64,000 bases of DNA from Drosophila pseudoobscura. Its lineage: Eukaryota; Arthropoda; Insecta; Diptera; Drosophilidae. The position numbers and the translations under genes are program-made. The first letter of the stretch is position 1. Each line of letters begins with the position of its first letter. The notes under the pieces are model-generated. The model did no database searches and was not told the origin of the DNA. It saw only the letters and a list, made by a program, of their open reading frames with translations. Of this stretch, positions 35,341-47,309 are shown piece by piece. The DNA lies in assembly GCF_009870125.1 (NCBI RefSeq), contig NC_046683.1:6324001-6388000 (forward strand), written 5' to 3'.

Positions 35341-38300
35341 CTCCGAGTCCAACCGAAAACCAATTAAGCCATAAAGCGTTCAAAAAGCCAAAGCGAATTT
35401 GTGGCCATAAAGCGGCGCTGCAGTTGAAAGGGCCACCGCTCCCCATCAAGTGTCCCACCACTGAGAGAAAATCCCCGGGCAACATGCCCATGCACTGACA
35501 GAAATTGCAAGCGGTTCGCCATCCCATCACATCCTATGGATGAGGTTGGGGGTGTGGTTGTGGGAGTGTGGGTGCTCAATTATATCCAGCAACAAAAATG
35601 CCGAACGATGAATGGTCAACAAAAAAGTATTTGTGCCCGTTCCCCTTTCCTGCCTGCCTTCCTGTTATGCTTCCTCCATCCAGTTCCACCCCCCCCTTTA
35701 AATAGTTGTTCGATGCAGGAGAGCATTGCGCTAATTTGGCACGCGCCTGGTCCCCCATCCCCCCACCCACGAGGCCCCCGCCACCCTCTGTGGGAGCTGC
35801 TCATCGAAGCGGGAGTTTGGTCACAGGGCCAGCGACCAGCGACCAGAAACCAGGATTTGAATAAACGAAATGAATAAATGAATGAATTCAATTGCAATTG
35901 AGAGCGGAGGATGCAAAAAAAAAACAGCAGCAAAAAAATATTTCATGTGCAGCACAAAAAACGATGCACACGAAAACTGAAAAATTGTTTTGCAGAAATT
36001 CAATTGAAATGGAGAAGCGTTTTGCTTTTTGGCTTTTTACTTTTCACGTGACACAGCGACAGAGACAGAGAGAGAGAGAGAGAGGTGAGGGGGTGAGAGG
36101 TACAGAGAATCGAGTGGTAAATTGCAAAATAATCACACAAGTGGTTCGCCCCGAATACAAGGACCATAGAATTTCCTGTGTGATGTCCTGCGGCATGTTT
36201 TGTGGCTGCCACAGCACAAACATCAATCAGCCGCACACGTTCAACGCGAACAAGGGGGCGAGGCGGGGCGGGGCAGCAATGGGGCCATGGGCGACTGTGG
36301 ACTGCGGACTGCGAAATGAAATAACTGAAAATCGCTTTACAATTGCCAAGCATAATCGATGCCCAAAGGAGCAAACACTTGAATGCCAAATAAAACTGCA
36401 AGAATCGCTCCAAAAAGCGGAAACGGAAATCAACACATGAATGACAAATGTGCGCCCTCCCCTGCCACAACAAACAAAGAAACAAAAAACACAGCCCCTC
36501 TGGACAGAGCCATTGAAGCGAGAGATTCATATTTTCAGAGAGAGAGAGACAGTGGAAGGGAGTTGTGGTAGCCCTAGCCACAGGACCACAGGACCACCGA
36601 CCACACAGATAGATGGATAAAGGCGATAAAATGGCCAACTACAATAGATCGGAGCCCTCTTAACGTGGTCCAGTGTCCTGTCCAGAGTGGACTCCTCACA
36701 CACACTCCTCCAATCGCTGTGAGATTCGTTGCCATGTTCTCTCTCTCTCCATTTTTTTGTGGCGAATAAAAATTGGAAAAATGATTTTTGTGTGAATTTT
36801 TTCCTTATGTGACTCCTTGTCGTCGCTTCATTTGGGGATTACAAAGTGTTTTTGTGTTATAAAGTCGAAGATGACATTGATGACACCTGGAATGACCCAG
36901 GCCATAGAATACCACGAGTAGATCCGGGCCAGACCCACAGATTGGAACAGGATATAAAAGAATAGACTGAAATGGAAATGAAAGTGCGCCGTCTGGGATG
37001 GGTATCGAATGGACAGACACAGACAGCTTAAGCGGTCTTAGTGGAAGACTGTGGCGATGGGGAATGGGGCATGGGGGGGTTGAAATTCCGAGTTCATAGA
37101 TTAAAGCATTCCCTTTGGAGTGTAGTTTTGGGTAACATAAGCCCCAAAAGGACTACTTTAAGAAACGATTGACTGTGCCTGATCGATCGTTGCTGCTGTA
37201 TCGCCAAGTGTTTCCTTGGTGACTGCACTTTAATCTATAATTTAAGAGTCTCGTGTGGCGCATTTCCGAGCAGACAAGGCTCTTGCCCCCAGCCTTCATA
37301 ACGGATTCATCGCCCGCAGTTTTTTGGCCCAACTTTCGCTTCCTCCGCGAATGGCCATCCTTTATGGCCATCATTCAACTTTTTACTCTACAGATTCAGA
37401 TATTTATATATAGAAATATATATGTAGATATAGATATGGATGGCCACTTTTTTGTCTGCGATTTACATTCATTTTTTTGTTGTTTTGTTTTTTTGTTTGC
37501 CCCAATCCCGAATCTTTTTTTGTTTTGTTTTTTTTTTTTGTAATTTATTAGAGAGGAACATGTTGACCAAATTGTCATTCAAAGGGATTTCGGATTTGTG
37601 CCGGACGCCAGATATGAGCTATCATATTTGTCTACCTTCGTGAAGAGAATACAGATGTGTTGGTGTTGTGTGCCAGGATATATGTATATACGAATGCGAG
37701 TGTATATTATATGGATAAGATATATTTGTATTTGTATATTTTTATATATGACAATCTATCCTAACCCATCTCGGTCTTCTCCCGCTCCAGCAATTTGCCT
37801 GATGAATATTTGCCTTTTATAACAAATCAGAGAGGAGGGAAGGAGTCCGCCCAGGCACATGAGTGGATGGATGCTTCAGCTTCAGCTCCAGGAGGTACTC
37901 CTCCCACCTCTGCTGTCTTTGGCTTTCTGTCTGTGTGTGTGTGTGTGTGTGTGTGTGGTGGGGGATGGGTGGTTGCCATGTGGGGCTGATTCGTTTGTTT
38001 TTTATTCTAATACAATAAATATTTGCCAGCACACAAATATGTAATCATACTTCAACATGTCGCGCCGCACCGAAAGGGTTCGTTTCTCCCATTCCCATTT
38101 CCATTCCCATATTCATTCTAGAACCGAGTCAGTGTGTGATGGTGGGACGGGGGAACGGGTGGAATTGAACGGCACATTGAAATTGGCACACGCACGCAAT
38201 TTGCATTAATTGCAAGAAAAATTTTCTAATTAAAATGCCAGTCATTTGTATTTCTTTTCTCCCCATTCGAATGAGGACTCCTCCACATGCCCACATACCC

Positions 38301-40997
38301 CTCCGCACGACCCCATGCCCCATGTCCCGCTCCGTTTCCATTCTCTTTCCTTTGTCAGTTATCCATTTGTTGTTGCTTGGTATTAGCAAAAGTGTCAATT
38401 AAAACAAAAAAAAAAACACACACAGAGAGAGAACACACATCAGGGAAACGAAGGGCCTAGGAGAAGGATCTTGATGAGGAGTAGCTGGAGGACCAGGATG
38501 AATTGGTGGCTTCTTATCCTTCTGGGTGAACAGAGGGCAAACGTAGCATGGAAAATTGAAGAGCTTCGACAGCGTTGGGACTGGGGCAGGCACTGCACGG
38601 CAGAGTCTCAGCTGTTATCAAAAAACGTTTCACCTTCGAATTCTCCATCACTCACTCTCTCTGTCTCTCACTCTTTGGCTCTGTCGCACTCGCACAATGT
38701 TTGTCTTGCAATTAAGCAGAAAATATGAGAGAAGGATGAAGTGATGGCAGAAGACAGAGAGTGAGAGAGAGAGAGAGGGCGAGGGAGGCCGATGACAGGA
38801 GGCAGCAGAAAGGGCAGAAGAAGGAGCTTAAGCGAGAGGGAGAGAGAGAGAGAGAGAGGGGCTAAATGAGACAACAGCTGTGTGTCTGTGTGCAGGTGGT
38901 GGAATGAGCGGAATGGCTACAACGCGTGGTTGGAATGCCGGGAATGGAATGGGTATGTGTGCAGCAGCAGCAACTTTGTCTTGCATTTTAATTTGTTTTC
39001 GTCATGATTTCGCTTTGTTGTTCCATCTCCATGCTTCCCCACCTCCCCCCTCTCTCCACCTCTCTCTCTCTCTCTCTCTCGCGCTCTATATATTGCACTC
39101 TTTCTCTCTCACTTTGGCTCTTGTCAAAGTTCATTACAAAGTAATTAGCTGCCTTATATGCAAAATAAGAAATACAAAAATCAAGAAGCAAAAATAAGTA
39201 AAAGAACCGGCAACACGAACACGACATGTGCAACATTAATTTGCGGCAGGCAGGAGCCACCCAAAACTTTCCCCATTTACCTCCCCCTATTTGGGGGAAG
39301 GAGGCGTGTCTGGTGCCTCGCTGGTATACATTTTTTATATATTCTGGTTTATAGTATTATTTTTTTTTGGTTCTTTCTGGCAACCCCATCAAATTAGCAC
39401 CCCTTGATCGGAGGCCATTACTCTTCGATGTTCCCCAGCCCCAGCCGCAGCACAATCCTCCTCTCAGCAGACCCCTATGAAATGCCTGATTGCCCCATTT
39501 CGTTCATCACAAAAGATATCAAAGAAATGAAAAATAAAATAAATTTCACAAATTTTGTTTCCCATTTTCTATGCTGTTTTCATTTTAAAAAATACCCCTT
39601 GACGGAGAGGGCATAATGATCCTCTCGATCGGCGATATATTCGCCCGTTCTACAGCTGAATCTAAACAGCAGAGGTGAATAAATCATAGATATGTCTACA
39701 TATATGTTCCAGGGTATCTCATGGTTCTCGCCTGCAAGAATTTCCTTCAGTCTAGCTTTTCGTACGTTTTTGGTAGGTGATCGCCAGATTTATGAAAATT
39801 GTTGAGCGAGCTTTATGCTAATTTATGCGTATTGTTTTGTCTGCCCACGCAGGCCATCCACTCCTCTTGCCATGCCGCCATCTCCTCTCTCTGTCCGTCT
39901 GTCTGTCTGTTACCGCAATGAGTCGCCACACTTATGCGATGCCACTCAATGAACAATTTTAATGGCCGCATCGGGGCGTGTGAGTGTGTTTGTGTATAAA
40001 TAAAATCAAATCAAATAAAATACAATAAAGATGAGGCCGAAAAATCGCGTAAAAGCAAAGGAATTGATACGCCCCGTTGGTCACTTAGTCAGACCAGATC
40101 GCATGCCTATGTCTCCTCTCTATCGAAGCAGAAGCAGAAGCAGCAGCAGCAGCAGCAGCAGCACGTGAGTGTGTTGGTAATATGCACACAGATACACACT
40201 CGTACATATACATATACTCATGCATAGCGCGCTTTATGGCTTGTGACAAATAATTTGTGAAGCGGCCGCAAATAAATGTGTGGCAGGCAGGCAGGCAGGC
40301 AGTCGGACCGGCATCTTCTGGCGTTTGGAATGCTTTTGTTTTGTCTCTCACTTTTCCCGTGCCCCGTGCCCCCTGCCACAGGCCCCTACTCTCTCTTGCA
40401 CTCGGCTCCCTCCCCTTCTTGCGCTTTCTTGCGGCTCTATTTTTGGCCACTCGCACTCTCCGCCGCTTTGGCCTGCGTTGGCCTGGCTAAAACAAATAGA
40501 CGACAACGGCGATGTCTGCTCAGAAATTATGTGTTAATATGCTAGTATTATTAGCTGCTATAATGGCTGGCTCCCCCCTTCGGCCGTCTCCCGCCTCAGC
40601 TGTCCCCTTGCCGCAGCACTCCATGCCGCCGGCACCCCGCCCCCTTCCTGCATTATTCTTTTGTCATTACGTATACGCAGAGTAATTTTCCCTTTTTAAC
40701 GTTTTTTGTGTGCTGTTTCTGTGTTTGGCTTTGAGCGTTGGCCAGGCTAAATGAGTTTCAATTGAGCACTTAACCCGGTCTTACCTCTACAGTCCCCCGT
40801 TTCCCACTTTCCCACCTTCCCCTCTGTCCTCAACCGCTCTATTCCGAAAACTCCCATCCAGTGCCACTCCCAAATCCTCTGACATCGTGTTTATTCGGGC
40901 AAAGTCCTGTCAACTGGTTTTTTGTGTACTCTGACTAGAACTTTGCACTGAAGTGCAGGCACAGTGGAATGAGTTGGGTATTAAGTAATCGAATTTA

Positions 40998-41261
40998 TAT
41001 CGATAAGTGGGCAGAAGATCGCTCTTCTGCAAGGCTACTATCAACAGGGAAAAGGGACGATTAACGATCAATGGTGAAGGTATTCATGAACGATAGTGAA
41101 AATCGATTAGTTATCGTTGGCTAATGATGAATACGACGGGAAATCGATTAATTATCGTTGGGGTAATCTGACAAGAGAATGTAAATCGATAGTTTGCTCT
41201 TTAAACCCAATCTTGTATCTATATTGGATTCGTTTTTCTATTCCCTTACCATTTGATCGAT
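40998..41261. promoter_or_regulatory. Cluster of five ATCGAT sites in a ct intron
   Basis: ATCGAT occurs at 40,999, 41,102, 41,143, 41,185 and 41,256. The first is embedded in a full DRE octamer TATCGATA. Two sites lie in a near-duplicate 20-mer (41,101-41,120 and 41,142-41,161, one mismatch) that also contains ATTA and TATCGTT. Cut/CUX proteins and the related Onecut class bind ATCGAT/ATCAAT-type sequences, so this may be an enhancer, possibly autoregulatory. This is motif-based inference. Confidence 0.4.
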
Positions 41262-42353
41262 ATGGCAGATATCAGTGCAGTGCACTAGCCCCAACCCCTG
41301 CACCGCTCACCACTTCCTTGGCTGTCAGCCCCCTTCCTGTTCTCCAGTTTTACAGTTTAATATGCAACAATTGTCGTTAAATGTTACAAAAACATGAAGA
41401 ACCTACAGAAAATAGAGGAAAAGCAAACCGAAAACGCAAAAACTTTTGCGTCAACCCATAGCCGGGGCGCTACCCTCTCCTCCATGGCCCTATACACACA
41501 CACACACACACACACACACAGAGAGAGAACCCTAGACGAATAACCATTCAACCCCTGCCACATAATCCTGCCACTGCCCCATCGCTTGGCAGTGCCTCGC
41601 GCCCCATCCTCGACCGACCACAAAGACGACTTCAAACGCTCGGCACGTCAACGTTTTGCATGCCTCGTTGAAGGCAGCGACTGAGGCAGTGGCAGTGGCA
41701 GCGGCAGCAACAGAGGCAACAGCAGAGGTAGCGGCAGTTGCAACTTGTTGTTGTTGCTGGTTCGTTATATATATATATATTTATATATATATATAAATAC
41801 AATACTATATGGGGAGTATATATAGGAATTTTATTTTATGATTTTTTATTTCTGTTGTATTTTGTTTCAAGCCTTTCACAGACCAATTGTCACGGCAGTC
41901 GTCTGCTGGCCGTACTCCTCCCTCTTCCATCCCACTAGCCCACCCACTACTCCGCCACGACACCACCCTCTCCCCCCACTCCCCCACGTTTTACCGTTCG
42001 CCTCATAACGCGCTTTAAACAATTACAATTCAAAATTCATTGACGCGGATCCTGGGTTAACTTTTGCCACAATGACTTCAAAGTATTGTTAACCAACAGA
42101 GTTGACAGAAGGTAGTAGTGGCACAGCGGTGCGGGTGGGGCAGCCACCACCCCCCCGCAGGTGGCAGGTGGCTGCCCCTAGCAGTAGGCAAGGCTAAATG
42201 CTGTCTTCTGTCCCTTTTTGTGTGGTGGTGGTGGTGGAATAATCCAAAGAACAGATCTGCTAATAGCTAAACCCCATATTTGCTTATAATTAGCATGGGA
42301 CTGGAAAAAAGGGGGAAAAAACTGGACTCCCCCCCCACACTCTCTATCAACAG

Positions 42354-42406
42354 AGTTACAGTTACATTTACATTTACAGTTACAGTTACAGTTATAGGCT
42401 ACAGTT
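42354..42406. repeat. ACAGTT/ACATTT hexamer tandem repeat
   Basis: Roughly eight tandem copies of a six-base unit alternating ACAGTT and ACATTT, in the 8.5-kb ct intron. Confidence 0.8.
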
Positions 42407-43627
42407 AGTTTAGCTTCCATGAGTAATCGTCATAAATTAATTGTCAACATTTGCCTGCACTTAGACCCCCCGCCAGCCCACACACCACACGCATATCCCT
42501 GTCCACCAGGTGGCCGGGGTGGAACGGGTGGAATGGGCTGCAGCAATGTGTGGAATGAATGGAATGGGTATTTGAACTGGGTACGAGTATGCGTGCCCTG
42601 CCACTTTAAAAATACTTTTGCATTGACATACTCGTATTTGTTGGGAAGTGGAAATTGGAATGGGGCTTTGGGGTTTGGGTTTCCATAAAATTGATGACTA
42701 ATCAATATACGGAAACGAAACAGCGGAGTGGCCAGCAACCAAGGCAACAGATAACAAGAGCAGACGGCGGATGATCATACCATTATGGGGATGGATGGAT
42801 GGATGGGCAAGGGGAACAATGATATAAAAACGAAATTAAATGAAAAACGAAACGAAATTCCTGTTCATTTTCACGCCTAATGTGCGAATTTGGTGAAATT
42901 TATGGCGACAGGCAAATGGCCGCTCGAAATGCACTGAAATGTCTCTCTTCTTGTCTGCAGAGTGTCGTCCGTCTCTCCTGCCTGCCTGCCTGCTTGCCTG
43001 CCCCACCCGGTGGCAGTGGCAGCACCCCCTCCCCGTCTTGGCGTTGCCGTTTGCCGCTGCGTCGTCAAGTTTGTCGCTGTGACTGTGACTCTGCGGCTGT
43101 GTTCTGTGCTGTTGGCACGTTGATTATACGCAAAAATCAAAAATAATTAAAATTTCACAATTTAATGTTTTGGCCGCGGGCCAAATGAAATGAAAAACGC
43201 CATAAGCCACGAACGGAGAGAGAGCGAGCGAGTGAGAAATGGAGACAGGGAGAGATTCAGATTGAGAGACAGATAGAGAGAGAGAGAGAAAGAGAGCCAA
43301 AAGAATGAGAGAAGGAAGGAATAATGCTTTGAAGCTGAAGTTAAAGAGATTCATGCGGATGGATGGCACAATGATGGGGAATGGAACAATCCTTGGAGAA
43401 CTAGTTCAATGATCGCAGCACATGGAGTGGAACGGAACGGAATGGATAACCTTTAAAGTATTTAAATAGCCTTTTGTTTGGAATACCCTTTTACCCCATT
43501 CCCATTTCGTTGGAAAAACCTGCTGTCTGGCCTAACTGACGGCTGTCAAACTTCTTAAGCCCCAACTGCAGCTGAAACTGCAACCCGTTGCTGGATAAAC
43601 ATGGTAGGATATAGCTAATCCACTCAC

Positions 43628-44653
43628 CTTTCTTGGGTATCAGCGACTTGAGCAGCATGACGGCGTTATCGTCACAGGCCCAGGCATGCATCTTGCGGTA
43701 GCTGTCGCGTCCCTTCTCCGTCAGCTTGTCCCAGGGCTTTGGTTTGCTCAGGAGCTCAGAGACGGTGCCCTGCGACAGGCCCAAGATGTATTTGGCGAAC
43801 AGCCGCTGGCCTATGTTATGCACGGAGAGCAGCTCCCGTACGCGTCGCGAGATGTGCAGCGTGTCCAGGGCCTGGTTGGCGTACTTGTCCATGTTGTAGC
43901 GCAGCATCTCCTGCAGCTTGGCCTCCATGGGATCACCCTTGGGTATCAGTGACTCTCCCAGGCGACCGGCCATCGAGGCGCCGGGCGGCAACTGCATCTC
44001 CGCGTCCGCGAACCGATAGTGTCCGCGTGCATCCTGATTGGCGGCCGCCGCGGCGGCAAACTGGAAGGCCGGCAGGCTGGGCAGGAAGCCCGGTCCCAAG
44101 GCCGCCGCATGCTGGGCGTGGGCGGCCATGGCCGCTGCCGCCGCCGCTGCATTGGCGTTGGGCGTCAAGCCGTTGTTGTTGTCCTCGGCCACGGCGCCGG
44201 CTGCCACGGCTGCGGCATTGGCGGCGGCGGCTGCCTGCAGCAGGGACTTGTTGCCGTTGAGGGTGCTGGCCAGGCTGGCCGCCAGTTGGGCGGTGCTGCT
44301 GGGGGTGCTGTTGGCGCTGGAGGAGTTGGAGTCGGCGTGGTGCAGGTGGTGGGCCGCTGCCGGATGCAGCAGCTGCCCGTGCGGATGGCCGTGGGGCAGG
44401 CCGTGCGGATTGTGCCCGACCAAATGGTGGCCATGCCCGTGCGAGTGGTGGTGGTTGAGGGCGCCGTCGGTGGTGCTGCCTGGACCCGAATTGCAGCTGC
44501 TGCTGTTGCTGCTGCTGTTGGTGCCGCTGCTGTGGTGCTGCGACTGTTGCTGGAGGTGGTGCTGCTGCTGTTGCTGCTGGTGGAGCTGCTGGTGCTGATG
44601 GTGCGACTGTGGCTGCTGCTGCTGGTGGTGGTGGTGCGGATGGGATCCGGCAT
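43628..44653 (-). CDS. ct: Cut, exon with first CUT repeat (CUT1)
   Basis: The acceptor CTCTCGCCTAG precedes ATGCCGG at 44,653. The split codon gives Asp followed by AGSHPHHHH, and the donor is AAG AAA G-GTGAGT. The first part is His/Gln/Asn/Ala-rich. From about residue 900 the conserved block GHYRFADAEMQLPPGASMAG leads into LGESLIPKGDPMEAKLQEML. CUT1 occupies about 43,870-43,629 (LDTLHISRRVRELLSVHNIG ... FAKYILGLSQGTVSELLSK ... WACDDNAVMLLKSLIPKK). CUT repeats are about 80-residue helical DNA-binding modules that cooperate with the homeodomain. Remembered melanogaster Cut joins SED-A at this acceptor, supporting it as the standard exon start. A longer 5' version is listed separately. Confidence 0.93.
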
Positions 44654-45292
44654 CTAGGCGAGAGGAGGAGGAGAAAGTGGAGTTAACCAATTGACTGAGC
44701 AACGCTGTGGACGAGGGTCCGTGCTGCTGTTGTTGGTAGTGTTGTTGTTGTTGTTGCAAGGTTGGCGGTGGCGGCGGCGGTGGCGGCAGCAACTGTGGCT
44801 GCTGCCCCGCATTGACATTTTGATAAACTGTTGGCGTTTTGCTCCCTGGCTGTGGCTGTGGCTGTGGCATGGCAACTGTTGGGGCAGGCTTTGGCGGCGG
44901 CGGATTGGGGCTCTCGAAGCCGCGTCGCCAGTAGCTGTTGACCAGCTGCTCTTCGAGTGTGGCGGGCGGCTGCAATATCGCCTCATCCTCATCTTCATCT
45001 TCATCCTCGTTTTCGTTATCGTTTTCGTTTTGGTTATCATTATCGTTATCGTTCTCATTCTCGTCTTCGAGCTCTTGCTTTGTACGCACTGTGGCCGCCA
45101 GCCCATCGTTTGCCCCAGTTGCAGCTTCCATTTCCGTTTCCGTTTCATTTTCATGCGTTACACTTTCGGTTTGGTTTTGGGACGCGGCGGCGGCTCCTGC
45201 TGCTCCTGTGGCAGGTGCTGCAGCTGCTGTTGCTGCTGCTGCTCCTGTGGAGGAGGAAGCGGAGGAGGCCTCGTCTGGGGGCGGCGGCATCG
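44654..45292 (-). CDS. ct: In-frame upstream extension of the CUT1 exon (alternative acceptor or internal start)
   Basis: The open frame of the CUT1 exon continues upstream for 639 bp, exactly 213 codons, to a strong acceptor TGTTGTTTCCCGCAG at 45,293. Joining the previous exon (which ends ...GAA G) to CGATG keeps the frame and would add AMPPPPDEASS and onward. An ATG at 45,290 could instead start a shorter protein with CUT1-3 and the homeodomain but no N-terminal coiled coil. The segment has coding-like character: Asn/Asp/Glu repeats, EEQLVNSYWRRGFESPNPPP, proline and Gln runs, and a second QLVNS near its end. Neither form has transcript support here. Confidence 0.55.
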
Positions 45293-46425
45293 CTGCGGGA
45301 AACAACAGACAAATTGTGCGATTTGTTGCTGCTGCTTTTTGGTGGCAATATCATAATGAGGGGGGTTTTATTTTTTCATATTATCAACAACATCCATGGA
45401 ACAAAACGCCAAAAATTAATCAAAATTTGTATATATATTTTTTTCTTTGCTTTTTTCTCATTTTTGATTTGATTTTCAATTCGGTTTTTATCATTTTTCA
45501 TCACTTTTCAAGTATCGTTCTTTTATCGCCAATTGGTGCAACAAAATAACAAAGAATCGTGTGTATATGATTATATATAGTATTATTTATATATATATAT
45601 ATATGATATATTTAAAGAGAGAGAGAGACAGACAGAGCGTGAGACAGAGAGAGAGAGACAGTGAGAGAGAGAGAGAAGAATGTGTTGTCTGTTTTTTGTT
45701 TTGGTTTGCCTTTCGATTCTTTTGGTGGATTTGACTTTCTTTCGTACTGATGGTCGGATCTATCGATAAGCATGCACAACGATAACAATAACGATAGCAA
45801 CAACAACAACAACAACATCAACGGTAACGATAACGATAACAACATTAAGAAGAACCACATCACATCAATCGCTCGATGCAAATATTTATAGATATTATAT
45901 TTGTGTTGAAAGGCAAAGAAATAAATGGAAATAAAACAGAAAACTGCAAGAAAAAAAAAGAAAACTGCAACTCCGACTGTGTTTGCTCCCAAGGGCCATA
46001 AATGTTGGCGCCAGATCCCACCCCCCAGCTGCCTCTGTCCCCCTGCCCTCTGTCACCTCTTCTGGCGGCTGTTCCTCCTCCTCTTCCTCTTCCTTGGGCC
46101 TGCGATAAGGCTGCCTCAAACAAACCATAAAAGAACGACCAACAGTCGGATCAAAATCAAAGCTCGACTGGAGGTCCCATTGATAAGAAGGGCCATTGAT
46201 CGACAGGCAGACAGAGGGAGAGAGAGAGAGAGAAAGAGAGAGTGGGATAGAGGGAGAGTGGGAGAGAGGAGTGTGGCAGGCAGGCGCTGGAGGCAAACAG
46301 CAGCCGTTGCACCGGAAGTACAGTCCCACACAATCACACACGCACACACACACACACACAGAAACCGAAGGAGACATAGATACAGATACATTTACAAAAG
46401 AAAAGAAGACAGTTTGAGAACTCAC

Positions 46426-46646
46426 CTTCGCTGATCGCATTGGCAGAGTCACCGCCGCTGCCGCTAGCACTGCCACTGGCACTGGCGGCACCATTCTTGA
46501 GGGCCTCGGCGGCCAGGGCCTTGGTCCGCTCCATGAGCAGGGCCTGGAATTTGTTGGGATCGTTGGCACAGGCGGCGGCAGCTGCGGCAGCAGCCGCGGC
46601 CGCAATGGCCGACTGGGGACTCAGAACATTCAGATCCAAAGGACTG
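46426..46646 (-). CDS. ct: Cut, 221-bp exon (poly-Ala region)
   Basis: The acceptor TTTCCCGCAG at 46,647 is followed by C AGT CCT, completing His and giving SPLDLNVLSPQSAIAAAAAA. The exon continues ACANDPNKFQALLMERTKAL and ends NAISE plus one base before GTGAGT. The order matches remembered melanogaster Cut (KKEQ-H-SPLDLN). Phases agree with both neighbours. Confidence 0.92.
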
Positions 46647-46749
46647 CTGCGGGAAAGGAAAGCAAACACAGATTGGGATATGAATACACTGCCGGGAATA
46701 CGGGGCGGATGGAAAAGATGGATGGATGGATGGTTGGATGGTTACTCAC

Positions 46750-47309
46750 TGCTGTTCCTTTTTGATTTTCAGCTCGTTGCTGTCTGCATTGGCTGTGGTT
46801 TGGTTTGACATGCGGTCAGCATGATCCTGATTCTCGGCATCCTCGTCCTCCTCGTCATCGTCCTCTTCATCGATCTGCTGCTGGTGGGGAGCCAGCCGCG
46901 AGCTGGCGGAGGCTGCCTCCTCGCCCTCGTCATTGTCCACGAGCATGGCCTGGTGGTCGTCCTCCTCTTCCTCCTCCTCATCGTCCTCAGCCTGGGCTGA
47001 GGCCTGGGTGGCGTCCAGATCGTTGGCTGCGGCTGCTGCTGCTCCCTTCAATGGAGAGGCGGCGTTCACCTTGTTGTTGTCGCTGCTCTGGCTGTTGTTG
47101 TTGTTGTTGGTGGCAGCCGCATTGACGGCGGCAGCCAAGGCGGTGGCCTCGGCCAAGGCCTCATTGATCTGCTGCTTGTCGAGGCGTGCCTCCAGGCGCA
47201 TGATGTGCTGTCGCTTCACCTCCAGATGCTCCTCCAGACGCTGGATCTGCACCAGATGTGTCTGCTCCAGGGCACGCAGGCGCTGCAGCTCCTCCAGAAG
47301 TGCTTTAAT
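46750..47309 (-). CDS. ct: Cut, exon with coiled-coil segment and acidic region
   Basis: After the CTTTTTCCAG acceptor it reads IKALLEELQRLRALEQTHLV and QIQRLEEHLEVKRQHIMRLE, a clear heptad-patterned coiled coil (window residues about 440-490). An Asn/Ala/Asp/Glu-rich acidic region ends NELKIKKEQ. Upstream, the preceding exon ends AAKDKE in phase 0, so the helix starts across the splice. In the Cut/CUX family the N-terminal coiled coil mediates protein contacts (family knowledge). The donor is CA-GTGAGT at 46,749. Confidence 0.93.

Larger units (their letters stand above)
35091..43627 (-). other. ct: 8.5-kb ct intron (CUT1 exon to CUT2 exon)
   Basis: No nested gene is supported. Open frames are products of GA/CT, CA and CAG tracts. 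It contains a (GACCCN)-type minisatellite at 35,284-35,340, an AACTGT-type hexamer array at 42,354-42,406, and a dense cluster of ATCGAT sites at 40,998-41,261, listed separately. Such introns are plausible sites for enhancers. Confidence 0.6.
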
